This document shows positions 10,501 through 21,800 of a stretch of 32,046 bases of DNA, piece after piece. Location: NCBI RefSeq assembly GCF_000186865.1, contig NW_008705561.1, positions 2,349,907-2,381,952 of the forward strand, given 5' to 3'. Within the stretch, counting starts at the first letter, position 1; each line of letters opens with the position of its first letter. Position numbers and translations under genes: made by a program. The notes beneath the pieces are model-generated. The model was not told the origin of the DNA. It saw only the letters and a program-made list of their open reading frames with translations, and made no database searches. Source of the stretch: Aureococcus anophagefferens (taxonomy: Eukaryota > Sar > Pelagophyceae > Pelagomonadales > Pelagomonadaceae).

Positions 10501-13500
10501 GCGGTCGCGCGCGAGGCCGCTGATGAGCAGGCCGAGCCCCCGCTTCCGCGTCGCCGCGTCGCCGCCGAGCATGGCGCGCACGGGATTTTCCGTCGCGTCC
10601 GGCAAGTGCCAGAGCGAGATGAGGCGCTCCTTGGAGACGACGACCTCGGCCTGCGAGTACGACGGGTCGCGCTTCGTCGCCGTGTCGAAGGCCTTGACCA
10701 GCAGCCCCTCGCCCGACCCGCCGAGGAGCTCGACGCGGATCCGCGTGAGCCGCTTCTCGATGTGGCACGCCTTGCTGTGGATCGTCGCGTCGAAGGACAC
10801 GCCGTCCGCGTCGAGCACCGCGCCGGCCGTGACGGCCGCGTTGGCGTCCTCGAGGGCCCGCGCGAGGCGCTTGCGCTTCAGGCTCAGCCGTTTGACGAGG
10901 TTGTCGCGCCAGGACCGCCAGTCCGTCGCCGCGGAGCCGAGGATCACGGCCCGGTGCGTCGTCGCGAGGCGCACCTCGCGGACCTCCGCGGACACGGGGT
11001 CGTAGAGCCGGATGCGCAGCAGCCGCGCGTCCGCCGCGCCCGTCTCGTCGCAGCTGATGAGCAACCTAAGCCCGCTCACCTTGCGGTACGTGCGGAAGAG
11101 GCGCCGCCCGGGGCCCTTGCACGTCCGCATGCGGAGCTTGAAGCCCGCGTTCCGCGCGGCGCCGCCCCGCGAGTCCGCGGCGACGGCGCGGAAGAAGGGC
11201 AGGCAGTCCATGTCCTCGGCGGCGGCCCGGCTCGGCACGACCTCGATGCGGTCCGCGACGAAGGGCAGCATGCGGTCCGCGACGTGCGACTCCAACGCGT
11301 CGAGCTCCGCGACGGTGTTGTCCGCGTTCGTCGACATGGCGTGGAGGACGCGCGTCGTCACGGCGTACTCCAGGGACGCGGACCGCTCGGGCAGGTAGGC
11401 GTGGATGCGCAGCTCGCCGCGCGCCTCCTCGTAGACCGTGATCGTCACGAAGTAGCCCGAGATGCGCCGCGTCTCGCGCAGCAGGCGGTTGAGCTTCCGG
11501 CGGCACATGAGCCGCGGCGGCGTCACCTTCTGCTGGACGCGGACCCGGGGCTTGACGATGCGGTGCAGCACCGTGTCCGCCTTCGCCGGGTCCGCCTTCG
11601 ACGTCAGCGCCTGCGCCGTGCCCCGGTTGACGACGAGGAGCTGCACGAGGCGGCTGTACATCTCCGCGAGGGACCGCGGCGGCATCTTCGCCGCGTGGGC
11701 GCGGTGCTCGATGGAGTTGGGCGCCAGCAGCTTGTCGACGTCGCGCTCGTGCACCGACTCCACCAGCGCCGTCGACGTCGACGAATCGTACGCGCTGAAG
11801 AAGACGCGGCCGCAGTCGTGGTAGACGTTGACGTTGTAGATCGCGTCCGGCGGGATCGTGCCGTCGTCGAGGGCGATGCGCGTCGTCGCGAGCTTCGCCG
11901 CCGCGCGGAAGGACCGGCAGTCCTCGAGCACGGCCTCCAGCAAGCGCGCGAAGGCCGCGCGCTGCCCGCGGTTCGCGGCCTCCGATTCCTCCTCGGCCGC
12001 GGAGTGGCCGTCGGACACGGTGATGACGTGGCCCACGAGGTCCGGCGGGTCCCGCCGGCTCACGACGGGCGCCGCGCCGCCGTGCTTCGCGAGGTAGTCG
12101 CCGGCGGAGATGATGGCCTGCATCCAGCGGAGGAGCGGGCCGAGCGCGGCCTCCGTCGTGCCGCGGCCGGGCGGCGGCGTCGCGTACGTGTCCTCGTCCG
12201 TCGTCGGGTCCGTGGTGAGGGACGCGCCCTCGTAGGTGATGACGTCGCCGCGGGGCCAGTCCGGCGAGTTGACGTACTCCTTCAACACGAAGAGCGTCTG
12301 CGGCGGCAGCGTCGCGGGGTCGAAGTCGCGGAGTTTGGCGACGAGCTCCACGGGCCGCACGAGCAGGCGCCGCGCCGCGAGCCAGGACACGGCCGTGACC
12401 GTCTTGTCCGGGCCGCGGAACTTCTTGGAGCGCGTCAATAGTACGATGGCCGCCTCCATCGCGAGCGCGTGGCCCGAGCTCGGCGGCCGGTCGAGCACGG
12501 CCCACTCGGCCATGTTCTCCAGCGCCTCCGTCGTCGTCAGGGACACGAGCTGCTCCGCCGCGTCCTGGAGGTCCTTCTTCAGGGACGCGTCGGCCATCTC
12601 CTGGAGGTCGAGCACGCCGACGCCGTAGTGCTCCGGCGGCGCGGGCGCCGACGGCCCGCGGCGGTTCCGCGGGTCGCCGAGCACGAGGACGACGTGGGGC
12701 GTCGGGTAGAGCGCGGCCTTGCAGAACGCCAGCGCGTCGATGAACATGATGCGCGCGTCGTGGCTCAGGCCCGCGTCGACCTCCGCGAGGACCGACTTGC
12801 CGAGGCTCAGCGGCGCCTGGAAGGCCGCCGGGTCGATGCCCTGGGGCAGCTTCGACGCCACGCGCACGAACAGGCCGCTCAGCTCCATGGTCAGCCGGTC
12901 GCAGATCTTGCGCTTGGCGATCTCCGGCAGGTCGCGCGCGACCAAGACCAGCAGCGGCCGCGGCCGCGGCTTCGGGCTCTCCTCCCAGGGCTCCTTGGCG
13001 CCCGTGCGCGGCTCCACCAGATCCTCCTCGCCCTCGACGAACTTCTTCTGCTCCACGATGACGCCCTTCTCCGCCGCGAGCGCCTGGCTCGCGGCCTCGG
13101 CGCGCCGCGTCGCCTCCTTGCGCCGCTCCGCCTCGAGCATCGGTAGGAACGCGCTCGGCACGAAGCGCCCCTTGAGCAGGAGCTCCTCGACGGCGCAGTA
13201 CTCGTCCTCGCGCACGTCCTCGGCGAGCTCCTCGTCCGTGGGCTTGAGCGCCGCGCTCGGCCGCGCCTCCTGCGCGCGCTCGTCGTCCTCGACCTTGCGG
13301 ATCTCGCTCTCGAGCTCGGCGACGACGCGGTCCAGCGCCTCCTGGGCGTTGGCGTAGCGGTCCCGCGCGTCGGCCAGCGCGACGTCGATGAGCTCCAGCG
13401 CGCGCGTGTCCTCGTCGGAGAGGCGCGCGAGGTCGTTGCCGCGCGTTCCATCCAAAGCGGACGGGACGATGGCCGCGAGGCGCCGCACGTGGGCCTCGCC

Positions 13501-16500
13501 GCCGCGCTCGCGGAACCAGGCCTTGTTCATCTCCGCCGTCAATCTTTCCGCCGCGCGCGACTCGCCGCACGCGACGGCCCGGTACTTGACCTCCGGCGGC
13601 AGCTCGACGACGACGGTCTTGCGCCGCTTCGCGGCCATGGACGCGTTGCGCCGCGCCGCGGCGAGGCGCGCCCGCGCCTCGCGCTCGGCCACCCGCGCCT
13701 CCGCGGCGACGTCGCGGAGCTTGGGCAGCCGGCTCAGCACGGCCGTCGACCCGCGGCGCCGCGCGTCCGTCGCGGCCTCGTCCAGGTCCGCGTCCGCGGC
13801 CTCGACGGCGCGCTTCGCGCGCTGGCAGGCCTCGACCTTCTCCTGCGTCTCCTCGGCGACGCGCACGACGTCGCGCATCGTGTGCGCGGCCTCGGCCGCG
13901 TCCTGCGCGTTGAGCTCGTCGTCGCTCAGCGCGAGGCGCCCCCGCGCGACGTTGAGGCACAGGTGCTCCACGGGGAACTTCTTGCCCTCGGCCTTCTTCT
14001 TCCGGAGCGCGCCCTGGCAGTGCTCGACGTCGTGGAGGTCGACGATGCGCACGGCCTGGAGCTGGCGCCGCCGCGCCGCGCCGACGCGGCGCCGCACGAG
14101 CCAGTTCGGCGTCATCTCGTCGCCGCCGAGGTCCTCGAAGAAGTCGGACTGGAGCGTGTAGACGCGCTTCAGCGAAATGACAAAGTCGAGGAGCTGCATG
14201 CAGGCCTTGGAGCCCGCGGGCACGCGCGCCATCGCGTCGACGGTCATCGTCGGGTCCGATCCGTAGGCCTCGAAGAGCTCGAGGGACGCGCGGGGCAGCG
14301 TCAGCAGGCGCGGCGGCACGGACGCCGGGCCCGCGGCCAGAGACCGCAGGCGCCGCAGCAGCCAGTGGCCGCGCCGGAGCACCTTGACCGCGCCCGTCCA
14401 CGACAGGTCCGCGCGCTCCACGCCCATGGTGTGCTTCACGCCGATGGGCGAATACTCCGTCACGACGGCGCCGCCGCTGTCCGCCGGGTCGAAGTCCTTG
14501 CCCTGGTGGCCCATGGCGCCGCCGCCGTCGTCGCTGAGCAGGAGCATGATGATGCGGACCAAACCCAACACCGCCGCGGGCGGGAAGGCCAGGCGGTGGT
14601 CCACCTGGGCGTCCTGGATCGCCGTCGCGAGCTCCCGCAAATCCTGGGCGAAGAGCTTGCGCACGCCCACGGCCTCCGCGGCCTGGAGCGCCTTGACGCG
14701 CAGGTCGCGGCGCCGGCGGACGCGCCGCCGCGCGTGGTAGGACCGCACCATGGTCTGGAGCTTCACCGTCGCCGAGTACTGGTTCGACGCCAACAGCTTC
14801 TTCGCGAAGAAGGCCCGCGCCATGGTGCCCCGCGAGATGCGCTGGATGTTCACGGCCGCGCGCTTCATGACGCGCTCGCGCCGCGCGAAGACGCGCGCGA
14901 GGCGCCCGCGGCAGCCCGCCTCGATGATCGTCGACGCGCGCGTGTAGATGCGCCGCAGGCGCAGCGCGTAGAGGCGCGCGAGCTTGCCGCGGACCATGCG
15001 CGTGAGCTGCGTCGCCGAGTTGTCCTCCAAGGTCTGCGCGACGCGCTCGTCCTCCGGGTGCACCGCGCCGGCCTCGAGCAAGCGCCGCTGGCGCTCGAGC
15101 TCGGCGGCGCGCCGCCGGTCCTCGCCCGCGCGCTCGCTGCGCTTGAGGGCGAGGCGCTCGGCCTCGCGGAGCTTGGCCTCGCGGCGCCGCGCCGCGTGCG
15201 CCTGCTCCAATTCGATCGCGCGGACCTCCGCGCGCGCGACGTCGTCGCGGATCTTCCGCGCGCGGTCCCTCGCCTCGCGCCGCGCCGCGGCGCCGCGCTC
15301 GGCGCGCTGGATGTCCTCCGCGGAGCGGTGCTTCTGCTTCTTCGCGCGGTCCTCGGCCTCGGCTTCCAAACGCTCCGCGTCCGCTTCTAGTAATTCGACC
15401 TCCTGCATGTCGGCGGCCATCTCCGCGCGGATGGCCGCCGACTCCTTCTCGAGGCGGTTCGCCTCGCGCTTCAGCCGCCCGATGTCCGCGTCGAGCGCGG
15501 CGCCCTTGGACCGCTTCGTCGGCGCGCGGCGCCGGCCCATCGTCACCGCGGTCTGCAGCGGCCCCAAAATGCCGCCGTTGCGCATGGCCCGCGCCTTGCC
15601 GCCGGTCTCGCGGTCGAAGGGCGCGTTCGCGTCCTGGCCCTCGCCGCTCATGGCGTACTTGCCCCGCGCGGCGAAGCGCGCGCCGGCCTCCGCGAGGTCC
15701 TCGGACTCGTCGGGCGGCGCGTGGCCGCTGCCCGAGAGCTCGGCGAAAGGCGCGATGCCCGGCGGCGCGTGGGCGCCCTGGGACAGCGGGCGGCCCCGGT
15801 CCACGTTGAGCTGCTTCTGGAACGTCTCGCGCTCCGCGAGGAGCGCCGGCACGAGGCGCCCCTCGGCGTCGCGCTCCATGCGGCCGCCGAGGTCCTCCTC
15901 GGCGAGGAGCGCGAGCTCCGCGGCGCGGACCCGCGCGAGGTCGCCCTCGCCGACGACGGGCCGCAGCGGCCCGTCGCCGCGGCGCTTCTTGCCCGCGGAC
16001 GACTTCGGCGTCCCGCCCTCGAGCGCCGCGGGGCCGTCGCTGTGCCGCTGGCCCGTGTCCTCGCGGAGCGACGGGATGAGGGCCGGGTCGTTGATGACCG
16101 CCGTCTTGTAGGGCCCCTTGCGCACCTTGCGGTCCTGCGGGATCACCGCGCCGTCGCCGTCGTCGCCGCTGCCCGCGAGCTCGTCGTCGTCGTCGCTGTC
16201 CGGGCCGCCGACGTGCGTCAGGTTCGACGTGCCGCCGGCGATGGCGAGGGCCCGGTGGTCCAGGGGGAGCGGCAGGAGGAAGGGGTTCCGCTTGAGCGTG
16301 AAGCCCGCCCAGCGGCGGATCGCGCCGAGCATGTCCAAATCGTCGAGGTCGCTGGGGATTTTTAATAAGTAGTTCACCTGGCAGGAACAGGGTGATTCAA
16401 CGTCGCTTCAGGGTGGGCGTTTCGCGCAGAAAACGCATCCGCGCTTCGAGAGCGCTCCGAGAGCCGATCGCTCGTCCAAAAATCAGCCGAAACGAGTGGA

Positions 16501-17483
16501 AAACGGCCGAGATCGAAGCCTTTGAAGTTGGGAATGTCGCGCCCGTTTCCTGCCCCGAGGTTCACCCCATTCCAGAGGAAGGGCGGCTTCGCGCCGTCCT
16601 CGCCGCCCTCGCCGGCGACCGCGAGGCGCCACTTGTCGACCGTCTCGACGACCTCGACCGTCGACATGCGGATGAGGTCCCAGAGGTCCGAGAGGCCCGA
16701 CGGCGCCGACTTCGTGTTCCCCGACGACAGCCAGTCGTTGATGACCTTCTCGAGGCGCTTGAGGTAGCCCTCGCGCAGGAGGATGGCCTTGAGCACCTCG
16801 AGCTCCTGCTCGGGGCTCAGCGACTGCTCCGCCTGCCACGCGGAGATCTCCTCGCGGCTCGACGCGCCGCCCTCGCGCGAGCCCGGCGCCGAGCGGCTCG
16901 CGCCGCCGTCGGCGGACCCGAGCCGCGACGTCGCCGCGGACCCGAGGGGCCGGAGGCCCGCGGACCCCGGGAGCTCGGGCTCGGTCCGCGGCGGCGGCGC
17001 GCCGTAGGTGATGCCGCCGCTCATCGTCGAAAGCGTAAACGCGGACCTACCAAGTGCGACGGGGTCGGATTTCTTCACATCTTCAGGCGAAATTCACGCG
17101 AAAAAAACACTCCTGTCGCTCGACGCTGACGCCGACCGCGGCGGCTCGAGCGACGGCATGTCGTCGCGGCCCCGCCGGCTCTGGTCCCGCCGCGCGGGCG
17201 TCGCCGGCGACCCGAGCCGCGAGCCCGCGCCCGCCGGCACGGGGTCGAGGCGCCGCGGCCGCCGGTCCGCGGCCCCGGCGCCGCGGTAGGTCGCGCTCTG
17301 GGACCGCGCCGGCGCGCTCGAGGAGAACTTCTCCTGCTGCTGGAGCCGCTTGAGCTGCTGCGCCTTCTGGCGGAACTTGCGCGTGTGCGTCAGCGGGCAG
17401 TACTTGTCCTTCGTCGCATCGTACTCCGGGATCGCCGCGCCCGTCGTCGAGAAGTCGTTGCCGTAGGACCGCTCGCGGTCCAT
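7504..17483 (-). CDS. Giant IQ-motif, coiled-coil protein with seven C-terminal beta-rich repeats
   Basis: Three exons (17483-17137, 17046-16566, 16377-7504; 9,702 nt, 3,233 aa) join in frame through two introner-derived introns of different families. The N-terminus carries a Lys/Gln-rich helix and an SPEQELEVLKAILLREGYLK helix. A Lys/Glu/Arg-rich coiled coil (about 575-715) is followed by about four IQ-like calmodulin-binding motifs (about 715-830, e.g. AAVNIQRISRGTMARAF). A region near 1,600 (LRDFDPATLPPQTLFVLKEY, then LLRWMQAI) resembles the segment after the dynein stalk. The last 1,400 residues hold seven divergent repeats with a ...ISGYFVTITVYE...LRIHAYLP pattern, C2- or beta-sandwich-like, then a Pro-rich tail. 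I do not recognise an orthologue; a cytoskeletal or ciliary scaffold is plausible but unproven. The start chosen is the Met (17483) next to a tandem repeat that closes off upstream sequence. Confidence 0.8.
16378..16559 (+). mobile_element. Introner element family 1, copy a (intron 2 of the IQ gene)
   Basis: About 182 bp, nearly full-length similar to the copy at 21142-21333 but in opposite orientation. Ends are inverted: GGCAGGAAACGGG and CCCTGTTCCTGCC on the minus strand. Flanking GTGAAC occurs on both sides (six of eight bases of the expected target duplication). The intron actually removed is 16378-16565: its GT comes from the target-site copy and its AG from the element end. Splicing gives LWNGVNYLLKIP in frame. 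Confidence 0.85.
17047..17128 (-). mobile_element. Introner element family 2, copy a (intron 1 of the IQ gene)
   Basis: 82 bp, CAGCGTC...CTTGGTAG on the minus strand, flanked by GTCGGCGT and GTCCGCGT (seven of eight bases match). The intron is 17047-17136 (90 nt), with the donor GT in the upstream target copy and the AG from the element. Splicing joins PSLEPPR to SAFTLSTMSGG in frame. The element contains stops in the gene frame, so removal is needed. Confidence 0.8.
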
Positions 17484-17497
17484 GGCGGAACCGCACG

Positions 17498-17643
17498 GAC
17501 GCTGCCCGCCTTTACCGCCCCCAACGCGTTCAAGACTGGGGCGCGAGGCCGATCTACGGTCGGAACCGGGAGGGGCGAAGCGCCGGGGCGCGCGCCCACC
17601 GACGCTGCCCGCCTCTACCGCCTCCAACGCGTTCAAGACTGGG
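17498..17643. repeat. Direct repeat, 43-bp units 103 bases apart
   Basis: The unit at 17498-17540 recurs at 17601-17643 with three differences; weaker similarity continues for about 20 more bases. It starts GACGCTGCCCGCC and contains AACGCGTTCAAGACTGG. The pair sits in the 271-base gap between the divergent IQ-protein and NIPA genes, directly against the IQ start codon, so it may overlap both promoters. Confidence 0.75.
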
Positions 17644-17754
17644 CGCGCGTCTGGATACGGTTGTGAAACATGTTTTGTTGAAGTAATGTTGAAGCGCACA
17701 AAAACTTGGAGTATGAGCTTGTCGTGACCGTATGACTATGCGCATCCCGTAAAG

Positions 17755-18787
17755 ATGACCGCCGGTGCCTTCGTGCTGGGCATCGTGCTCGCGACGGCGG
17801 CAGCGGCGGCGCTCGCCATGTCCATGGTCGTGCAGCGCTACGCGCTGGCCTCCGGCGAGTCGCACGTGCCGCTCTTCGGCGTGCCGTGCAGAGCCAACGT
17901 CGTCTGGTTCTTGGGTCTTGTGGGCTACGGCGCGGCCAATGGCCTGTACGTCGCGTCGCTGCAGTACGGGCCCCTCGCGCTCATGGCGTCGGTCTTCACG
18001 CTGCTCCTCGTGTTCAACTGCGTCTTCGCGCGGTGCCTCCTCGGCGAGGCGCTCACGCCGCCGAAGGTCGCGGGCTGCGTCGTCATCCTCGGCGGCGTCT
18101 GCCTCGTCGTCGTCGGCTCGCCGAAGGACGTCGACGTGGACCTCTCCGCGAGCGACGTCGCGCGCCTCGTGGCGAAGCCGCTCGGCGCCGCGTACCTCGC
18201 CTGCCTCGTCGGTTCCGTCGCCGCGTCCGTCGCGGCGATCGTTTCCTACGAGCGGCGGTACCCCCTCGGCGCCAAGGACGGCGCGCCGCCGCCGCCGCCC
18301 CGGCTCGACCGGCTCATGGGCGTCGTCTACCCGGGCTCGCTGGGCCTCGACGAGGCCGTCGCGCACCTGTCCATGAAGGCGGCCGTGTGCCTGCTCGGCA
18401 ACGGCAACTGGGCCGCGGCGCTCACCTGGATCTTCTCCGCGGCGTGGATCGGCGCGTCTTTGGCGACGCTCTGGTGGCTGCGCACGGTCTTCGCCAGCGT
18501 CCTGTGGCCGTGACGAGTTCCGAGAGATTCGGGGCGGGAAAAGAAATCGTTACCGTCGTGCTTGGTAGGTCTTCGCGCGCTACGAGACGACGCTCGCGCT
18601 GCCGATCGAGTACGGCAGCGTCTGCGTCGCGAACGTGCTCTCCGGGCTGGTCTTCTACGGGGAGCGGCGCTTCATGTCGCCGCTCCAGCTCGCCCTCGTG
18701 CTCGCCGGCGTCGCCGTCGTGCTCGTCGGCATCGGCGTCGGGCGCGTCGAGCACCCGCCGCCGTCGCGAATCGTGCAACAACAGTGA
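17755..18787 (+). CDS. NIPA-type magnesium transporter
   Basis: Two exons (17755-18486, 18569-18787) encode 316 aa. Seen: eight or nine hydrophobic helices and the family pattern of NIPA/SLC57 proteins. An N-terminal helix precedes VVQRYAL, then YVASLQYGPLALMASVFTLLLVFN, GEALTPPKVAGCVVILGGV, and in exon 2 RYETTLALPIEYGS and SGLVFYGERR. Known: NIPA proteins are membrane Mg2+ (and other divalent cation) transporters of the drug/metabolite transporter superfamily. They act at endosomal or plasma membranes. The cytosolic loop between residues 170 and 200 is Pro-rich. The intron is an introner with a perfect 8-bp duplication. The gene ends 52 bases from the convergent PDZ-J gene, with an A-rich tract between them. 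Confidence 0.82.
18495..18568 (+). mobile_element. Introner element family 2, copy b (NIPA gene intron)
   Basis: 74 bp from CAGCGTCCTG to CTTGGTAG, flanked by the perfect 8-bp duplication GTCTTCGC (18487-18494 and 18569-18576). The intron removed is 18487-18568 (82 nt): GT from the upstream duplication, AG from the element. Splicing restores RTVFARYETTLALP. Without it the frame stops at a TGA inside the element. Confidence 0.9.
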
Positions 18788-18839
18788 TGTTATACTAAAA
18801 AAAAGGAAGCGGACGAGCGGTCGCGACGACCATAGAAGA

Positions 18840-21800
18840 TCAGTCCGCCTCCCTGCCGAGCTCGCCCGTGGGCTTGAAGAAGGTCATGCGCAGCGGCCGG
18901 CCCGACGCCTTGATGAGGGCCGTGGCCTTGTCGAAGTCGTCGTTGGCCGCGTTGTTGTCGTAGTCGCGGCGCGCGCGGTCGTCCATGAGGATGTCGTAGG
19001 CCGAGTGGAGCTGGATGAAGTCGTCGACGGCGCCGCCGGGCCGGTCCGGGTGCTTCTGGAGCGACTCGCGCTTGTAGCTCTTGCGGACCTCGACGGACGA
19101 CGCCTGCTTGTGGATGCCGAGCACCGCGTAGGGGTCGTCGCCCGCGTCCGACGAGATGCGGACGTCGTTGACGCTGTAGAGCCGCGAGTTCACGAGCACG
19201 CCGGCGCGGTCCGCGCGGCCGCCCGGCGCGACGGAGCGCACGACGACGACGTTGTGGCCCGAGATCGTGCGCATGATCAGCGCCATGCCCATGGGGCCCG
19301 CCTCGCCGATGACGACGCCGTAGACCGTCCGCGGGTCCGGCGGCGGCCGCGCGCCGACGTCCCGCGGCGACGACCCGCCCGCCGTCTGCGCGCCCCAGGA
19401 CCGCCGCGGCGCGTCCCTCAAATCGCCGTCGCCGCTGCCGCCGAGCAGGCCCGCGAGGCGCCGCGCCTCCGCGGCCGCCAGCGCCTCCGCGCGCTTCACG
19501 TCGTCCTCGTCGTCGAGAAAGATGACCTCGATGTTGTAGGTGCCCGGCTCCGCGTCCTCGAAGCTCGCGTCGCGCTCGACGACGTCCGTCGCGTCGGGGT
19601 TCGCGCACGCGTCGAGCGCGGACCGCGCGGCGCCCGCCGTCGCCCGCGCGGCGCCGTAGGCCCGCTTCGACCGCTCGCGCGTCGCCGCGTACGCGCGCTT
19701 CGCCGTGTCCCGCGCGCGGTCCCGCGCGCGGTCGAAGTCGTTCCTCGGCTGGTCCGGCCCCGGGGGCTCCTCGACGTCGATGGTCACGTGGTCGAAGTCC
19801 GCCTCGGGCGGCGCGGCGAGCGCGGGCGGCGGCAGCGGCGCCGGCTCCGGCGCGCCGCGCTCGTCGTCGCTGTCGTCGATGGCGTTGAGCGCCGGCGGCA
19901 GGTCGAACGCGGGCGGCGGCGGCGGCGGCTCCGGGGGCTCCGGCTCCGGCGGCGCCTCGGGCTCCGGCTCCGGAGCGTCGTCGAGCGCGGCGACGTCGGC
20001 GGCCATCTTGTCCATCGGCGACCGCGGCTCCTCCGCCGCCGCCGGCGGCGGCGGCGGCGCCTCGGGCGCGGGCGCGGGTTCCGCCGCGGCCTCCTCCTCC
20101 GGCGCGGGCGCGGGCGCCGCGGGGGGCAGGTCGAAGTCCTTGAGGCTGCCGCGCCTTACGGGCGTCGGCGGGTCGCCCGACGCCTTGGCGATGGCGAGCG
20201 TGATGGGCCGCGCCGCGTGGGCCCGGATGGCGTCGAGCGGCAGGCCCCGCACGAGCACGTCGCCGACGCCGACGATGCGGTCGCCCGCCGCGACGCCGCC
20301 GCGCGCGGCCTCGCCGCCGGGCCGGACGGCCGCGACGGACCCGTCGGGCTTGAAGGCGACGCCGAGCTGCTCCTCGGAGATGGTCACGAGCGTGACGTTC
20401 TCCTCGGGCGCGTGGGGCGCCGGCCGCCGGAGCGTGATCGCGATGGGCCGATGCGCGTGGGCCTGGACGGCCGCGAGCGCCGTCGCGTCGGAATTCGCGG
20501 GCGTGGCCCCCACGCACGTGACGACGTCGCCGACCCGGATGCCCTTGCGCTCCGCCTCGCCGCCGGGCATGACGCCGCGCACGGCGCCGTCGGGCCCGAA
20601 GGCGAGGCCCAGCACCGCGCCCTCGATTCGGACGCCGACGTGCACGAACGCGCCGTTGGGACGCGTCAAAGCCACGACCAGCGGCCGCTCCGCGCGGCTC
20701 GACGCGGCGGCGATGATGCGCGCGTCGGAGCCGCCGCAGGGCTCGTCGGCGACGCAGGTCACGCGGTCGCCGCGCGCGACGCCCTTGGCCTCGGCCTCGC
20801 CGCCGGGCATGACGGACGCGACCGCGCCGTCGCGCGAAAAGGCGAGGCCGAGCCGCGGGCCCTCGAACTCGACGAAGACGTGGACCCAGTCCGTGTCGCG
20901 CACCGTGCGCGACAGGGAGAGCACGATGGGCCGCTCGGCGTGGGCCTTGACGGCGTCCGCGACGGCCCGCGGGCTCCCGCAGGGCTCGCCCGCGACGGCT
21001 TCCACGCGGTCGCCCGGCTTCACGCCCTTGGCCTCGGCCTCGCCGCCGGGCGCGACGCCCTTGACGGAGCCGTCGTCGTGGAAGGCGATGCCCAGCGTCG
21101 CCCCGAGGAAGGGCACGTCGCACGCGACGACGTAGCGCGACCTGGGCAGCAAAAGTGTCCGAAATTCCCAACTTCAAAGGCTCCTATCTCGGTCGTTTTC
21201 CGCTCGTTTCGGCTGATTCTTGGACGAGCAATCATCTCTCGGAGCGCTCTCGAAGCGTGGGTGCTGTTCTCGAAACGCGCGCGCGCGGAACACTCACGTT
21301 GAAGCAACGTTGAATCACCCTTTTGCTGCCCTGAGCGCGACATGCGGATGCCCAACGCGCTCCCCAAATCCGCGACCTGCGGCTCCGGCGGCGGCGCCGC
21401 GTCGTCCCGCGTCCAGTCCGGCGGCCGCCCGAAGCCCACGGGCGCGCGCGGGGGCTCGTGCAACCGCCGCGACGCCGCGTCGCCGTAGACCGTGCGCACC
21501 TCGACGCCGTCGTCGCTGTCGTCGTCGCCGCGCGGCAGGAACGCGTCGCCGTCGTCGCCGCGCGGCGCCGCCGGCGCCGGCGGCCGCGGCGGCGCGTTCG
21601 TGCGGAACGTGCGCTTCGCGCGGAGCCAGGCGCAGAGGCCGTTCTCGTCCGCGTAGCGGCACCAGTAGACCGCCGCGGCGACGGCCGCGACGCCCGCGAC
21701 GACGATGACGACGGCGACGACGATGGTCAGGAGCATCGCGCCGTCGACGGCCGCGAGGCGCCGGCGCGGCGGCGCGGTCGCCAGGCGGCGGCGCGGCGGT

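Noticed and set aside
8935..12441. Plus-strand open frame of 1,168 codons
   Set aside because: Arg/Val/Leu-rich shadow of the minus-strand IQ gene; GC-rich third positions remove stops. No domain is visible and the minus frame has clear coiled coil, IQ motifs and repeats.
17886..21302. Plus-strand open frame of 1,138 codons
   Set aside because: Overlaps the NIPA gene in another frame, then runs antisense to the PDZ-J gene; composition is Arg/Ala/Gly with no motifs.
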